Assembly: GCA_023375675.1 (NCBI GenBank)
Contig: JALQBC010000093.1
Location: 1-29,915 of the forward strand
Reading direction: 5' to 3'
DNA from: Cytospora piceicola
Taxonomy: Eukaryota; Ascomycota; Sordariomycetes; Diaporthales; Cytosporaceae
DNA: 29,915 nt
Below the pieces are notes generated by a model. That model did no database searches. It saw nothing but the letters and a program-made list of their open reading frames with translations, and was not told the origin of the DNA. Positions 11,300-20,441 of the stretch are shown piece by piece. Position numbers and translations under genes: made by a program. Numbering within the stretch: position 1 is the stretch's first letter; every line of letters begins with the position of its first letter.

Positions 11300-13499
11300 T
11301 TAAATATACCATTTCATAAGCACGTCTCGTGGCTGCTCGTCGTCGAGCATAAAGTCGCCGAGAACTGAATCACGGTATATAGCCACAGGATCACGCGACA
11401 AGACCGAGTCGTACTGATCCTCTGGGAGGCCACATGCACGCAGTCCATCATAGTGGTCTCCTCCGGGGCGCAAGGGATCCCTTAGGCTATCTGCCCACCA
11501 GAATATACCACTTTCGATATCCTCCTCGTGCCAGTAGTACCGGGGATCCGAGACCCGTGACTCCAGCGCCGCCGCCACGTTTCCTGCCTGACGGGTCTTT
11601 TCGTCGAACGATACCTTCAGGCGCGACAGATCCTCGGCAAGGCCTGCAACATCCTGTGGGAACGAGTAAAGTAACGTCGTTGACTTCGCCGTTACCTCCT
11701 GGTAGGACTCATGGTGCCTGACCTTTACAGACATGCCCGCGTCGAGCATGAGCTCCAAGTCGGTACGAACACTAGCCCGCACCTGGTCCAGGTACGCAGC
11801 TAACTTGCCCACAGCGATGGCGCGGCGGCGGGCGCGTTTCATGTAATAATCCACATCAAGGCCTCGGAGGTAATCGACTTGTCGCTGCAGGCCGGCGAGC
11901 TCGGTGCATAGTCTTTTGTGACCCCCCGTCTCGGACTCCCCTTTCCTCCTCCCCGGCTTGGCCTCGTTTTCCTCCTCGTCCTCCTCCTTCCTCCCCTCCT
12001 CCCCGCAGGATCCATGCAGAATCCTCGATTGGCCCTGGACCCATGTTTCCAGGTATTGTAGCGCCCTCTCTACCAGGATCCTCGCGTACCAGATATCACT
12101 TGCGGCCTCTTGGGCCTTTTCCGCTATCCTCCGCGCGTGGTGGCTGAACCCGGGGTGATTTCCTTCCCCCGTCTTCTTGTCGCCGGAACTGTGCCGAGGG
12201 GCACCACCACTATCGCCACTCAAGGTCGGTTTCCTGTCGCCCACGAGGGTGTGGAGTGTGAGGTTCGCAAGGTAGAGGTCCAAGGCAGGCCACCGCGGGG
12301 CCGGGAACAGCTGGCCGGTCTCATCATCGACCTGGTACGGGGCCGGCACCGGGGGCGACTCGAAATATGATGTCTTCTTGCGGTACGACGTACCCGTACC
12401 ACCCTGTCCGCCGCCTGCTGCGGATGTGTCATCCTTCTCCTCCTCGTCTATCGCCGTGCACTCTTCTTCTTCATGCCTGCAGAAAAAGCGTCTGAGGAAG
12501 GCGTCAGCACGTGACGCCGCAGTGCTGCTTCTGCTGGCAGGGGGAGCCCGCAGGATGCTCTGGGCGTCGTCCCACTCAGCAGCCTCCCGTGCCGTCGCCG
12601 AGGCCAGATGGTCCATAGCATCTCCTACCTCGGCCGATAGCAGGCCGGCGTGCGTGCCCATTGCCGAGAGGTCCTGGTCGGCCAGTGCGAGCTGGGTCGA
12701 GGCCTCGCCGCACAGGTGGCGCATCTGCTCGATCGTCTGTGTCCACCGAGGTCGCCGTGACGCCTCCGGGTGGTCCGAGGTGAGGGGCTTCTCCGGGTTG
12801 GCAGTCCCCAATTCTTGCTCGAAGCTCGACGACTGGCTGTCTTGAGGATAGCCGGAGTGTCGGTTCTGCAGGACGCCGTCGCAAAGTTCCCTGAGCAGCC
12901 TTGCCGCCAGCGGGAAGACGGACTCCCGGAAGGGCGGGAGCGGTGTCGGGTGGGCCATCTCGAAGCCGCCAAGGGACTCGTTCCAGTTGTGGTAGTTGGC
13001 CCGGGGGAAGAGCGCTCTCTCAGAATCCGTCCTCTTCGAATTAGGGACCTTGGTGACAAATTGGGCGCGGGTGGCCGTTTGGAACGAGAGGTCGAGGATT
13101 AAGGACACGGTCGATATAATGGGGTATTCCGTGTGCCGTGTGTCCCTGTTATATATTCAGGTTCGTGTCAATTTCAATGTTCAACAACTGGTCATTCCCA
13201 GGCAGCTCTCCTTTTACTTCTTTGCCGACGTTTCCATCGAGTATATATGTTCTCATTCTTGACTCAAAAGAGAACATAACGGATGAAGAGAAGAAAGAAG
13301 AAACCTACCCTACCGGTGAGTCCCACCAGCTCGTGTCGGATCCGCCATAGCTGGACGTGTAATCGGACGGTATTCCGGTTCCTGAGGCTACAGTAGCAGC
13401 GTTGGGAGTGCGCTGGTTGAGGACGAAGGGGCTTCCCACCAGGACTGTCCACATGCAGACCTTGAAATGGTGCCAAATACCCTGGCCTTGGTTATCCAT
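11300..13499 (-). CDS. Gene A: unknown, predicted helical/coiled-coil protein, two exons, 678 aa
   Basis: Exon 1 is 13499-13309, the intron 13308-13146 (163 bp, GTAGGT...AACAG) and exon 2 13145-11300. I infer the intron because the long open frame of exon 2 has no upstream ATG (its 5' part reads from a GTG). The open frame from ATG 13499 joins it in phase at a GT/AG pair, giving 2037 nt, divisible by three. The open frame continues upstream of 13499 to about 13574 (K-S-T-Q-V-P...), so the true start could lie in a further exon; a shorter start at ATG 12958 (552 aa) is also possible. Exon 1 has a short hydrophobic run (VCMWTVLVG). The rest is helix-rich with charged breaks: an EEEE/DEEEKDD patch and an EEDEEENEAK...RRK patch, then a basic KRARRR segment and a tryptophan/aspartate-rich C-terminus. 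No known domain recognised. GC-rich codon use contrasts sharply with the AT-rich block 200 bp away and shows no RIP damage. Confidence 0.72.
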
Positions 13500-14698
13500 C
13501 AGCGTGTAGGCGTGGTGTGTTCCCTTCAGGGATTTTGTCTTCGAGGATGTCCGAGGAACCTGTGTTGACTTTTACGAACTGGAGAAGAAGGTTGTTATTA
13601 TGCATGTGTGTAAGTAGTAAGCAATCAAGGCCTGAGTATTTATTGGAGGTCCTGGTAACTGTATTCCGAGGTGAATGAATGAAGTGCCTCGGTGACAATT
13701 CACAAATGTATTGTGGCAGGCTGTAAACCAGAAACGGGTTGACCATACAAAGGTCAAAGGAAATGTTGTGCTGCTTCCGGCTGATTACTACATAAATCAT
13801 TCGAGTCCCAATTACCGTATTGAGCTGGGCCTATTTTCTTCCTTTGTCTCATCGCATAGAGACGGATGCACCATGTGAGGGTCAAAGGGGATTAATTGCC
13901 TGCTGCATCCGGATGATTACTGTATGAATTGTTCAAGTCCTCGTCCCAATCACCGTATTAAGCTGAGCCTCATTTCTTCCTTTGTTCTAAAGTTCACCCA
14001 TTCTTTTTCTTTCCCCACTCGCGTGCTGGAATAATTACATTTGTACCTGAGCAGGTAATTGCCAAATAAATCCATGTCGTTCCGGGTCCAGGCTTCTGGA
14101 GTGTGGGACAATCGTCAATACTTAGATCCATATTTAAATACTTGATGAGTTTTCATTGAAACATATATGTAAATTGAGCATGTCTCTGGCTGTGACCGGA
14201 AACGGACTACCGAGACTCATTGTACCTAAACACAATGAACACTGGTATGGCAGAGACCCGCATGCTGCTTTCGGGCATTGGATAAATGGTTTCAATATTT
14301 ATTTCCTCAGAAATTTGAATGTTGACTCGGTGAAAACCGGGGCGCCTAGCACCGTCTTTCCTTTTGCCCTTCTTCTCTTCTCCAAGATTGTAATGTTAAC
14401 CAGTTGACCCATTGCTTATTCCGTCCTCCAAAACAAATCAATGATGAAAAAGACACCAACGCGTGCAAGCCAGAGAAACCATTCAGTAAGTTCTTGCAGA
14501 CTTAGGTATCTAAGTTAACCCGCCCCCCACCCCACCTCGTGTACAGGCGTGCACCCACAGTCAAACTCATAAGAATCAATATTGATATATAATGGCATGA
14601 ATATGTAGACAGCTATACAACTGAGGCAGTCAATCTGTGGCAGTGCAACATCGGGCCGCGACGATCTGAAAGTATCTCAATCTCCTCTCATTATCATA
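13500..14698. other. Intergenic, no supported gene; contains a diverged tandem duplication
   Basis: Base composition is intermediate, with open frames only of background length and mostly without ATG. The main structure is a direct duplication at 13741-13987. Promoter and upstream exon(s) of gene A probably lie at 13500-13800, but no core element could be fixed. Confidence 0.5.
13741..13987. repeat. Diverged tandem duplication, ~110-bp units
   Basis: Unit 1 (13741-13850) and unit 2 (about 13870-13987) share in order: accat, ggtcaaagg, ctgc-tccgg-tgattact, aat(t/c)a-ccgtatt-agctg-gcct and ttcttcctttgt. Roughly three quarters of positions agree by eye. No coding potential seen. Confidence 0.7.
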
Positions 14699-15208
14699 AT
14701 GGTAAAGAAGGCATGGGGATCACCTGCTCAACGTGCTGCGCTGAATAAGGCTCGTGGTATGTATTTCATTCAATTGATTTATTCATTACGCCTGTGTCTT
14801 TTCCTCCATATCATCCTCTGAATCATTTTCGCAATTGTTCGTCAACGCCCTGCATTTTCCCTTGAGCCTGAAATGCTGACAAGTACGGACATTCTAGCGG
14901 CAAGAATAAGTAAGTACGTGTCCGAGTGGAAACATTGCATATAATTAATATGTTGCTCCTTCAAATCGCATTCTGATAATAGAGTTGCTTCGTCTTTTTC
15001 AGAGAAACGATATGCCGCACGCAGACTGAGACGTAGACTGCCGGCTGCTCCACCAAGAAACGAATCTATCACCGTCGATACTATACCTTCTGTAACAACA
15101 ACTCTCTTCAAATATTATAGCCCCGGGGTTACGGCTGGCCTTTCTATTTTATACTGTATGTATGCAGCAGTGAGAAGGTCTGAGTACTCTCAAGACTCCC
15201 TGGCCTAG
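14699..15208 (+). CDS. Possible small spliced gene, ~87-91 aa, basic N-terminus, unknown
   Basis: ATG at 14699 opens a 19-codon exon (MVKKAWGSPAQRAALNKAR) ending at 14756 before GTATGT. A strong acceptor TTTTTCAG ends at 15002, preceded by a branch-like CTGATAAT. Two readings stay in frame: one 246-bp intron (14757-15002), or two introns (14757-14897 and 14910-15002) with a 12-nt micro-exon at 14898-14909. The last exon reads KRYAARRLRRRLP... to TAG at 15206. The frame then stays open for about 58 more codons to TAG 15383-15385, so the first TAG (a CAG-to-TAG change would be RIP-like) may be a disabling mutation. The N-terminal half is strongly basic, suggesting nucleic-acid contact or nuclear localisation. 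No family recognised. Confidence 0.38.
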
Positions 15209-15653
15209 TTCACTCATGCGACAGTGCCAGCTGGCAGCTCTCGGGCAATTTTCCGTCTTTGCAACGACGGGTGGGTAGATGGATGGAACAAGTGGGCTTC
15301 CAATGTTAATCAGATGAAATTCCATTTAACTGTCGACGACAGGAACTGGTCAGGAAAATCGGGAAATTTCTTTACACCGCATTAGGTCTTGTAATTACTA
15401 TTACATGGCCGACTCTGTCGGAGACCAAAAAGAGTTGTCTCTGTTACATAATTACCCAGGAGCTGAATGTACATGAAGATATTGTCCGAGATAGGTGCAT
15501 GGTGGAGCGCCTTGTTTGCGTCTCGTTACCGCCCAGAGAGGATTTCACGTTTACCTGGAGTGTGGATAAGAATATCAGAACAAAGCAATGATATAAGCAG
15601 GGCTGCTATTCTCCTGAAAAGAACGACGAAGTGACTGTGAAAGCCTAACTAAA

Positions 15654-15680
15654 TATCCAGGTATCCAGGTATCCAGGTAT
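15654..15680. repeat. Short tandem repeat, TATCCAGG x3
   Basis: Three perfect copies of TATCCAGG followed by a partial one. Confidence 0.85.
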
Positions 15681-16116
15681 ATAGAGTATACAATGCTGGG
15701 CCTGTCAATTCGAAAGTCAGTAATTATGCACTTGGCCGAGTACTCAAATCTCAAATGAAATCCCTATACCTATATGTGCCAGTTCAATCCATACTACAAA
15801 ACTCAGCATTGAAAAAAGTGATTTCCAAAACCCTCTTTACGACCTACGGGAATTATCACGTAGTATTTCTCTTCACACCTGCTCTTTGTTTTCGGTTTCC
15901 TCCTCCTTGTTTCCTTCGATCGCTCCGCCTGCAGGCTCCCCCGCGAACCCACGAGCTTTGGTTATTTCTTAACTAATCTTAACTGCGAGGATCCTCTCAT
16001 TCAGTACATATAGATGACAAGCGAAATGGTATCGTGGATTGCACGTAGTGAGGCTATGGAATCATGGATTCTTGGCCACCTGGCACTTTGACTGCCGAGG
16101 TGCTGTCTATGTCGAT

Positions 16117-16780
16117 CTATCTTGATCCTATTGGATGTGGCAACAGGTCGAATTCGTCGAAACCTAATTCCATATTGGATTTCTTCGGCCGGACTGCTTC
16201 TTGAACTGCATCTGCAAGGCTTTTGTACTTGGACTGGTAATATGACGATTGAGACGGTGTCGTCTGCTTTCTCCGGATATCGAGCGAGACCCACGGCACC
16301 GCTCTTCCTGCTACCATTACCACATTTGCTGTCGACGAGCGCAATGTCTCATTCGACTTTTATCATAGCTAGTGTTGACGAGTATCCCGATTCCTTCTCG
16401 TGAGTTACCAATCTCATGGGAGTGAGTGATACCGTTGATTTATTAGTGCATCTGCTTCACCACTCTCACACGGCATGATTTCATTATCATCTGCTTCTCC
16501 TGCTAAAGATTGCACTTGATCCTTATCCGCCCGACCTGGAGTCCTATGGATATATTCTGGTTCGCTTACCGATGGTTCCATGTACCTGAGCTCCGTCCTC
16601 TTGACCTTATAGATAGGTACTTCACGACTGTTATTCCTCAATATCTTCGAGGAGATCATCATCAGTATCGTCACTGAGACAGACAGACTGTGCATATGCA
16701 TGATGGAGTGCGAGCAAGGTGCGAACTTCGCCCAGAGTAAGTGCTATTTTCCACACAATAGCGCATCTCGCGAAAATGAA
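16117..16780 (-). pseudogene. Possible fragmented or multi-exon minus-strand gene, unresolved
   Basis: Three overlapping or adjacent minus-strand frames look protein-like but do not join cleanly. The first is 16780-16631, ending in an acidic tail D-D-T-D-D-D-L-L-E-D-I-E-E. The second is 16701-16414, with an acidic stretch G-E-A-D-D-N-E and a possible intron with donor GTAAGC near 16573. The third is 16361-16117, containing S-K-Y-K-S-L-A-D-A-V-Q-E-A. None has a convincing ATG and full splice set. This could be a decayed gene or a multi-intron gene beyond manual resolution. Confidence 0.2.
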
Positions 16781-17145
16781 TTACTCTCGCCCTGAAAACA
16801 TCAGGAGTCTCGGCCGTATAACACTACCTAATAGCTTTTGACCGTGAGAACATGTCATATAATATCATTTATACCGCCAGAATTCTCAATATGTGATATG
16901 TGGCCAGTTGTACGTCTGCAAAACCGAAGCCGCTGTCTTTTGTTTTGCAACTCACTCATCAGTCATGTTGAAGGTAGATTACTCGTTACGATATCAAATG
17001 GTAATTAATGACAGTTTCATCCCATAAACTCATTACCAGTGACCGACCTCGATTTGTTCATCTCTCCTCCGCTTCCTCTTCCACTCGCTTTTGTTTTTGT
17101 ACATACTGGTTGCCGACATATGGTCCTTGTCTCATCGTGCCACAT

Positions 17146-17172
17146 CCAAACCAAACCAAACCAAACCAAATC
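17146..17172. repeat. AACCA microsatellite
   Basis: Five AACCA-type units just beyond the 3' end of gene B. Confidence 0.8.
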
Positions 17173-17214
17173 AAAACCGTACATTACTTGCCCCTCCAAC
17201 CACCAATCGACATT

Positions 17215-18705
17215 TCAACTCATAGAACCCAACAGGCTCTGGTACTCAACCACCTCCTCCGCGGTTGGACACGCGCCGGGGCCGAAGATGCGCGCATTGA
17301 GAGTCTGCAGTTTCTTCTGGCGGGTGACAGCGGCCGCCCGACTCTGTTCCTGCTTCTCACCCTCCTCTCTCTCCTCCTCCTCCTCCTCCTCGGCCGCCGG
17401 CCTTGCCCGGTGGAACATTTGCTTCCTGAGGGGTGGTGGAGGCGAACGGAGCATGGGCAGCACTGAAGGAGAGGCTGGTTTGGTGCTGGCTTCCACGGCG
17501 TCACCTCTGGGGCTCCTCCCGCCGCTCATCAGGAAGGGGTTGTTGCTTTTGGTCTTGTTGTTCATGTTGATGTTGATGTTGTCGTCACAATGTTTTTGAA
17601 TTCTTGCGCTGGAGTACTGGAAGCGCAACTTGGCCAGGCTGAGTCTAGGATCAGCCTCGTCATTGTCCTTGTCTTCGTACTGTCCATCATCCTTGAAGCT
17701 GAAAACATGATCATGTATCCTTGACATCGGAGACGTGCGCACCTGCTTCAACCCCTGATGCTGCGGCTGTCGGGAGAAAGCCTGCACGTGTCGGTAAGGC
17801 TTGAGGGGGGTCTCGATCGGGGATGGTGAGGCGAACGACCACGCAGACGTAGCTTGAGAAGGAGAAGGAGAAGGAGGAGAGAAGTGGTTGATGGAAGTCG
17901 AGACGGCCGAGGCCGAGGCCGAGGAGGTTGGCCGGCTGAGAGGAGTGCCGGTCAGGCGCATGCGCTTCGGGGAGGAGCCTGAGGGGGTATTCCTGTTGTT
18001 TCTGACATTGTCGTTGGGGTCCAGCCTCCTCGTTTTCGTCTCAGCGGCAGCACTGGTGTCGAAGCTTGGCCGGACGTCCTTGAGGGCCATCAAGCTTGGT
18101 GGCGTCAGGATGGATGACGGCTTCTTCAAAAGGCTCTTGGAAGATGGAGTCTGGGTCTGCTTGGTAGTGTTCGAAGCTCCGGCGGGCGGTGTGGACCACG
18201 CCGATGTGGTGATGTTGGTGGTCGTCATCGTCGCCCACGGCTGGATCTTGTTCTCACGAAGCCACTGCGCCATGGCGGCCTCGTTGTTTTGCACCACCTT
18301 CAGGTTCGATGCAGGGTTCTTGCTCTTGCTGCCAAAGATCACAGCCCATATAGGACGGCCGCTGCTGTCGGGGTCGGGGTCGGGGTCGCGATCAGAGTCG
18401 GAGTCGGGCTCGAACCTGAGGAAGCCAATGTCCATAAGCCGCCTGGCTGAATCCTCGAAAGCCGCACGTAGGGCCTGATCTAGGACGCGGTGATGACCGG
18501 CCTCCCGTGATGAGGCAGCCTCGAGGCCTAGCAAGGGCACGAGCACGTTGACGACCTGGGCACTGTCGATATCACTTTCGGAGTTGTGTGCCTGCAGGAT
18601 GGAAGCAGTTGCTGTCAGTAGGGCGAGACGGCATGCAGTGCAAGGGAAGAAGACATTGCCTGGTTCAAGACCACACGGCACGTCTGTCCTCGGCTGGAGG
18701 CACAT
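17215..18705 (-). CDS. Gene B: Cys-motif protein of unknown function, 496 aa, paralogue of gene E
   Basis: The start is the ATG at 18705. It is the first ATG in the frame (the open frame upstream begins at TTG), and its MC...PCG N-terminus matches gene E. N-terminal cysteines C2, C11, C22 and C25 form C-x8-C-x10-C-x2-C, a plausible zinc-binding knuckle. Next comes a helical region (residues 26-98) with L-G-L at 59-61, an acidic DSDSDRDPDPDPDSS run (101-115), and a tryptophan segment (A-M-A-Q-W-L-R, 144-150) that also lines up with gene E. Residues 160-430 are Ser/Pro/Thr-rich and look disordered, with a basic SPKRMR (245-250) that could be a nuclear signal. A Glu-rich helix lies at 439-455. 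Gene C is divergent, 482 bp away. No transmembrane segment. Nuclear or cytosolic location is inference. Confidence 0.8.
   Translation of the reverse strand: MCLQPRTDVPCGLEPGNVFFPCTACRLALLTATASILQAHNSESDIDSAQVVNVLVPLLGLEAASSREAGHHRVLDQALRAAFEDSARRLMDIGFLRFEPDSDSDRDPDPDPDSSGRPIWAVIFGSKSKNPASNLKVVQNNEAAMAQWLRENKIQPWATMTTTNITTSAWSTPPAGASNTTKQTQTPSSKSLLKKPSSILTPPSLMALKDVRPSFDTSAAAETKTRRLDPNDNVRNNRNTPSGSSPKRMRLTGTPLSRPTSSASASAVSTSINHFSPPSPSPSQATSAWSFASPSPIETPLKPYRHVQAFSRQPQHQGLKQVRTSPMSRIHDHVFSFKDDGQYEDKDNDEADPRLSLAKLRFQYSSARIQKHCDDNININMNNKTKSNNPFLMSGGRSPRGDAVEASTKPASPSVLPMLRSPPPPLRKQMFHRARPAAEEEEEEEREEGEKQEQSRAAAVTRQKKLQTLNARIFGPGACPTAEEVVEYQSLLGSMS
18365..18390 (+). repeat. GGGGTC tandem repeat inside gene B
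   Basis: Three GGGGTC-type units on the plus strand encode the DPDPDPD stretch of gene B on the minus strand. The run is G-rich on the template strand. Confidence 0.8.
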
Positions 18706-19187
18706 GATGATGGGCTCGCTGCTGGGGAGGATGAGTAGAATAAGAAGAAGCAGACGGATGAGAGAGGATATTTCCGGGTATGTCTCGTGTTCAAGTGACC
18801 AAGGAAAGTCAAGGTCGACTGGGTAGAGAGAAAATAGAGAAGAATAATTTACGAACAAACAAACAGACAGACAGACCAACAGACAAACAGACTAACAGAC
18901 CAACCTGTAAGCCGCTGGGAGGCCTTCAGGTAGATACGAATCACCCTAACCCTAACTTCTACCACAATCTCTCACTCATAGATATTCACAACACGTACAC
19001 ACACATATACACCCTGGATACACTTGATATACATCTCACAAGAGACCTGCCTTCGATCTTAATTAATTCTTTCTGACTTGACCAAAAACCAGAACCAAAA
19101 CCCCACACACCAATAACCAAAAACAAAACAAAACGAAAGGAAGAAAAATCCCCACCGTCTTGTTTGCCGCACACGGGTCAGCAGACC
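18706..19187. promoter_or_regulatory. Shared divergent promoter region of genes B and C
   Basis: The 482 bp separate two divergent start codons. The stretch holds a purine-rich AACA/GACA run (about 18850-18905), a double telomere-like motif CCCTAACCCTAA (18944-18955), and an adenine/cytosine-rich leader before gene C (19080-19160). No TATA box could be assigned. Divergence implies possible co-regulation. Confidence 0.6.
18944..18955 (+). promoter_or_regulatory. Telobox-like motif, CCCTAACCCTAA
   Basis: Two tandem copies of the complement of TTAGGG, in the B-C intergenic region. In other fungi TTAGGG sequences in promoters are bound by Tbf1-type Myb factors; a role here is inference. Confidence 0.45.
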
Positions 19188-19293
19188 ATGTCGACTCACC
19201 GGCGAGATGGTCATGATGAGAACGCAAACGGCGCCGGCCTGAACCAACAAGAAGAGCACAACCACAACCACCATGGCGGAGAACAAGCAAGAT

Positions 19294-19339
<46 letters not shown>

Positions 19340-19904
19340 AGAAGAAGATGTTTCTCTGCCATGGCGTGAGCTGCTCCAGGTCATCCGTCTCACAGCATAT
19401 GCCCTGGCCCGGCCTGTTGATGCCCTGGCCGTCCGGCTTGGCCCATGGTGGACAAACTTCAGCGTCTTTGTGATCACGCTGTGGTGGAGTAGGTACGACA
19501 GAAACAACATCAACCACCAGGCACAAACACAAATCCAAACTTGGGAGCCCGTGCCTGTTGTGGTACGGTTAGAGATTCCCCGGCCGGTTCCTGACGATGT
19601 TCGAGCCGGTGGCAATGGTCAGCATGGATCGGTTTCCATGTATAACTTGGTCTGTCAGTGTCCCCAATCTGACACTGAAGACACCGACATCAACCCGGAC
19701 TCAATCTTAGGCTCGGGCTCGGGCTCGGGCTCGGGCTGGGACACCGTAGACGAAAGCAGGCAGAGGGTTATGATCAAGATCAACATGCATTTCAAAACAG
19801 ACTCGGGATCGAACCCGGTATCAGACTCGGAACCAAAGTTTGGGATATGCACTTGTACCAATACACTCCCGGCTGGACATGGCTTGCGTGAGGCGAGCGA
19901 CTGA
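19188..19904 (+). CDS. Gene C: unknown protein with one hydrophobic segment, 238 aa, possible relative of gene D
   Basis: The start is ATG 19188 in the favourable context CAGACCATG; the frame upstream begins only with TTG. The N-terminus is His/Asn/Glu-rich. A CAG-repeat tract is read as 13 alanines (residues 37-49), then an EEEED patch and SLPWRELLQ (56-64). A hydrophobic W-rich segment (about 87-100, PWW...VFVITLWW) could span or insert into a membrane. It is followed by QAQTQIQ (111-117), a Pro/Val stretch, a Gly-Ser repeat (176-183) and CQC and CTC pairs (156-158, 221-223). This order resembles gene D: CAG-coded tract, Trp helix, hydrophobic segment, QAQ linker. It is divergent from B and convergent with D. 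No known domain recognised. Confidence 0.68.
19295..19335 (+). repeat. (CAG)n microsatellite, read as poly-Ala in gene C
   Basis: About 13 CAG/GCA triplets in a row inside gene C, followed by (GAA)n. Likely length-variable between strains. Confidence 0.9.
19712..19740 (+). repeat. GGGCTC tandem repeat inside gene C
   Basis: Four GGGCTC units plus a further GGG encode the Gly-Ser run of gene C. Five GGG runs on the coding strand give G-quadruplex potential. Confidence 0.8.
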
Positions 19905-19974
19905 GCTGAGCATGAGATGATACACCCACCGTCTCTATGTGATGGCCTGTCTCTATTTATGGGGGGTGGAATCC

Positions 19975-19975
<1 letters not shown>

Positions 19976-20009
<34 letters not shown>
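19976..20009 (+). repeat. (GT)n microsatellite
   Basis: About 16 GT dinucleotides without interruption. Confidence 0.95.
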
Positions 20010-20011
<2 letters not shown>

Positions 20012-20315
20012 CTACAAGGTACAAGAAACATTCGGATCAGTTCATCGTCGGTGGAGGAGACATGTATTCGAACCATGATCATGAGCACTTAGGGAGGACG
20101 AGGAGGAGACAATATCATTTTTTTGCCACATACTCTCTGTAGTCTTGTACAGTTCTATGCAATCCGGGCAACCTTGCTGACCTCGATATCTCTCACTCGG
20201 TCCTGAGGCTTTAATTACTCACCTACTTTACTTACTCACTTTACCCACCCACCTTACTCACTAACTCACTCACGCCCCTCTAGAGACTTCCACGCAGTAA
20301 GAACAGTTCCAAAGT

Positions 20316-20338
20316 ATGTCTGTCTGTCTGTCTGTCTG
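20316..20338 (+). repeat. (GTCT)n microsatellite
   Basis: More than five GTCT units downstream of gene D. Confidence 0.9.
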
Positions 20339-20441
20339 GTGTCGACTGGCTACCAAGTAGTTGATGTTTGGTGACGAATCCATTCGTACCCATGGACCTA
20401 ATTCGGATTTGACAACCCAACGACACAAAACAAAACACCAA

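Larger units (their letters stand above)
15209..17214. other. Region without a confident gene; scattered open-frame fragments
   Basis: Includes the open-frame continuation of the small gene (to 15385), an 8-bp tandem repeat (15654-15680), minus-strand open fragments at 16117-16361, 16414-16701 and 16631-16780, and an AACCA microsatellite at about 17146-17172. The 3' UTR of gene B is likely at its right end. No complete gene model could be built. Confidence 0.5.
19905..20441. other. Convergent intergenic region between genes C and D, microsatellite-rich
   Basis: Contains (GT)n at about 19976-20009, an imperfect ACTC/ACTT tetranucleotide stretch at about 20215-20272, and (GTCT)n at about 20316-20338. 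Both genes should terminate here; no further gene seen. Confidence 0.7.

Noticed and set aside
12378..12845. 155-codon plus-strand frame
   Set aside because: Antisense shadow of gene A; Ser/Ala-rich composition is the complement of the acidic and Ala-rich codons.
11434..13102. Several plus-strand and other-frame open reading frames inside gene A
   Set aside because: They overlap the long gene A frame entirely and reflect its high GC content; none has independent support.
14156..14407. 83-codon plus-strand frame
   Set aside because: Starts with TTG, no ATG in a good context, no neighbours or splice signals supporting it.
18706..18879. 58-residue N-terminal extension of gene B, with a hydrophobic leucine run
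   Set aside because: Begins at TTG in a GACA/AACA microsatellite; first ATG is 18705 and aligns with gene E, so it is not a signal peptide.
18944..18955. Chromosome end or telomere junction
   Set aside because: Only two repeats, inside an active-looking promoter between two intact genes.
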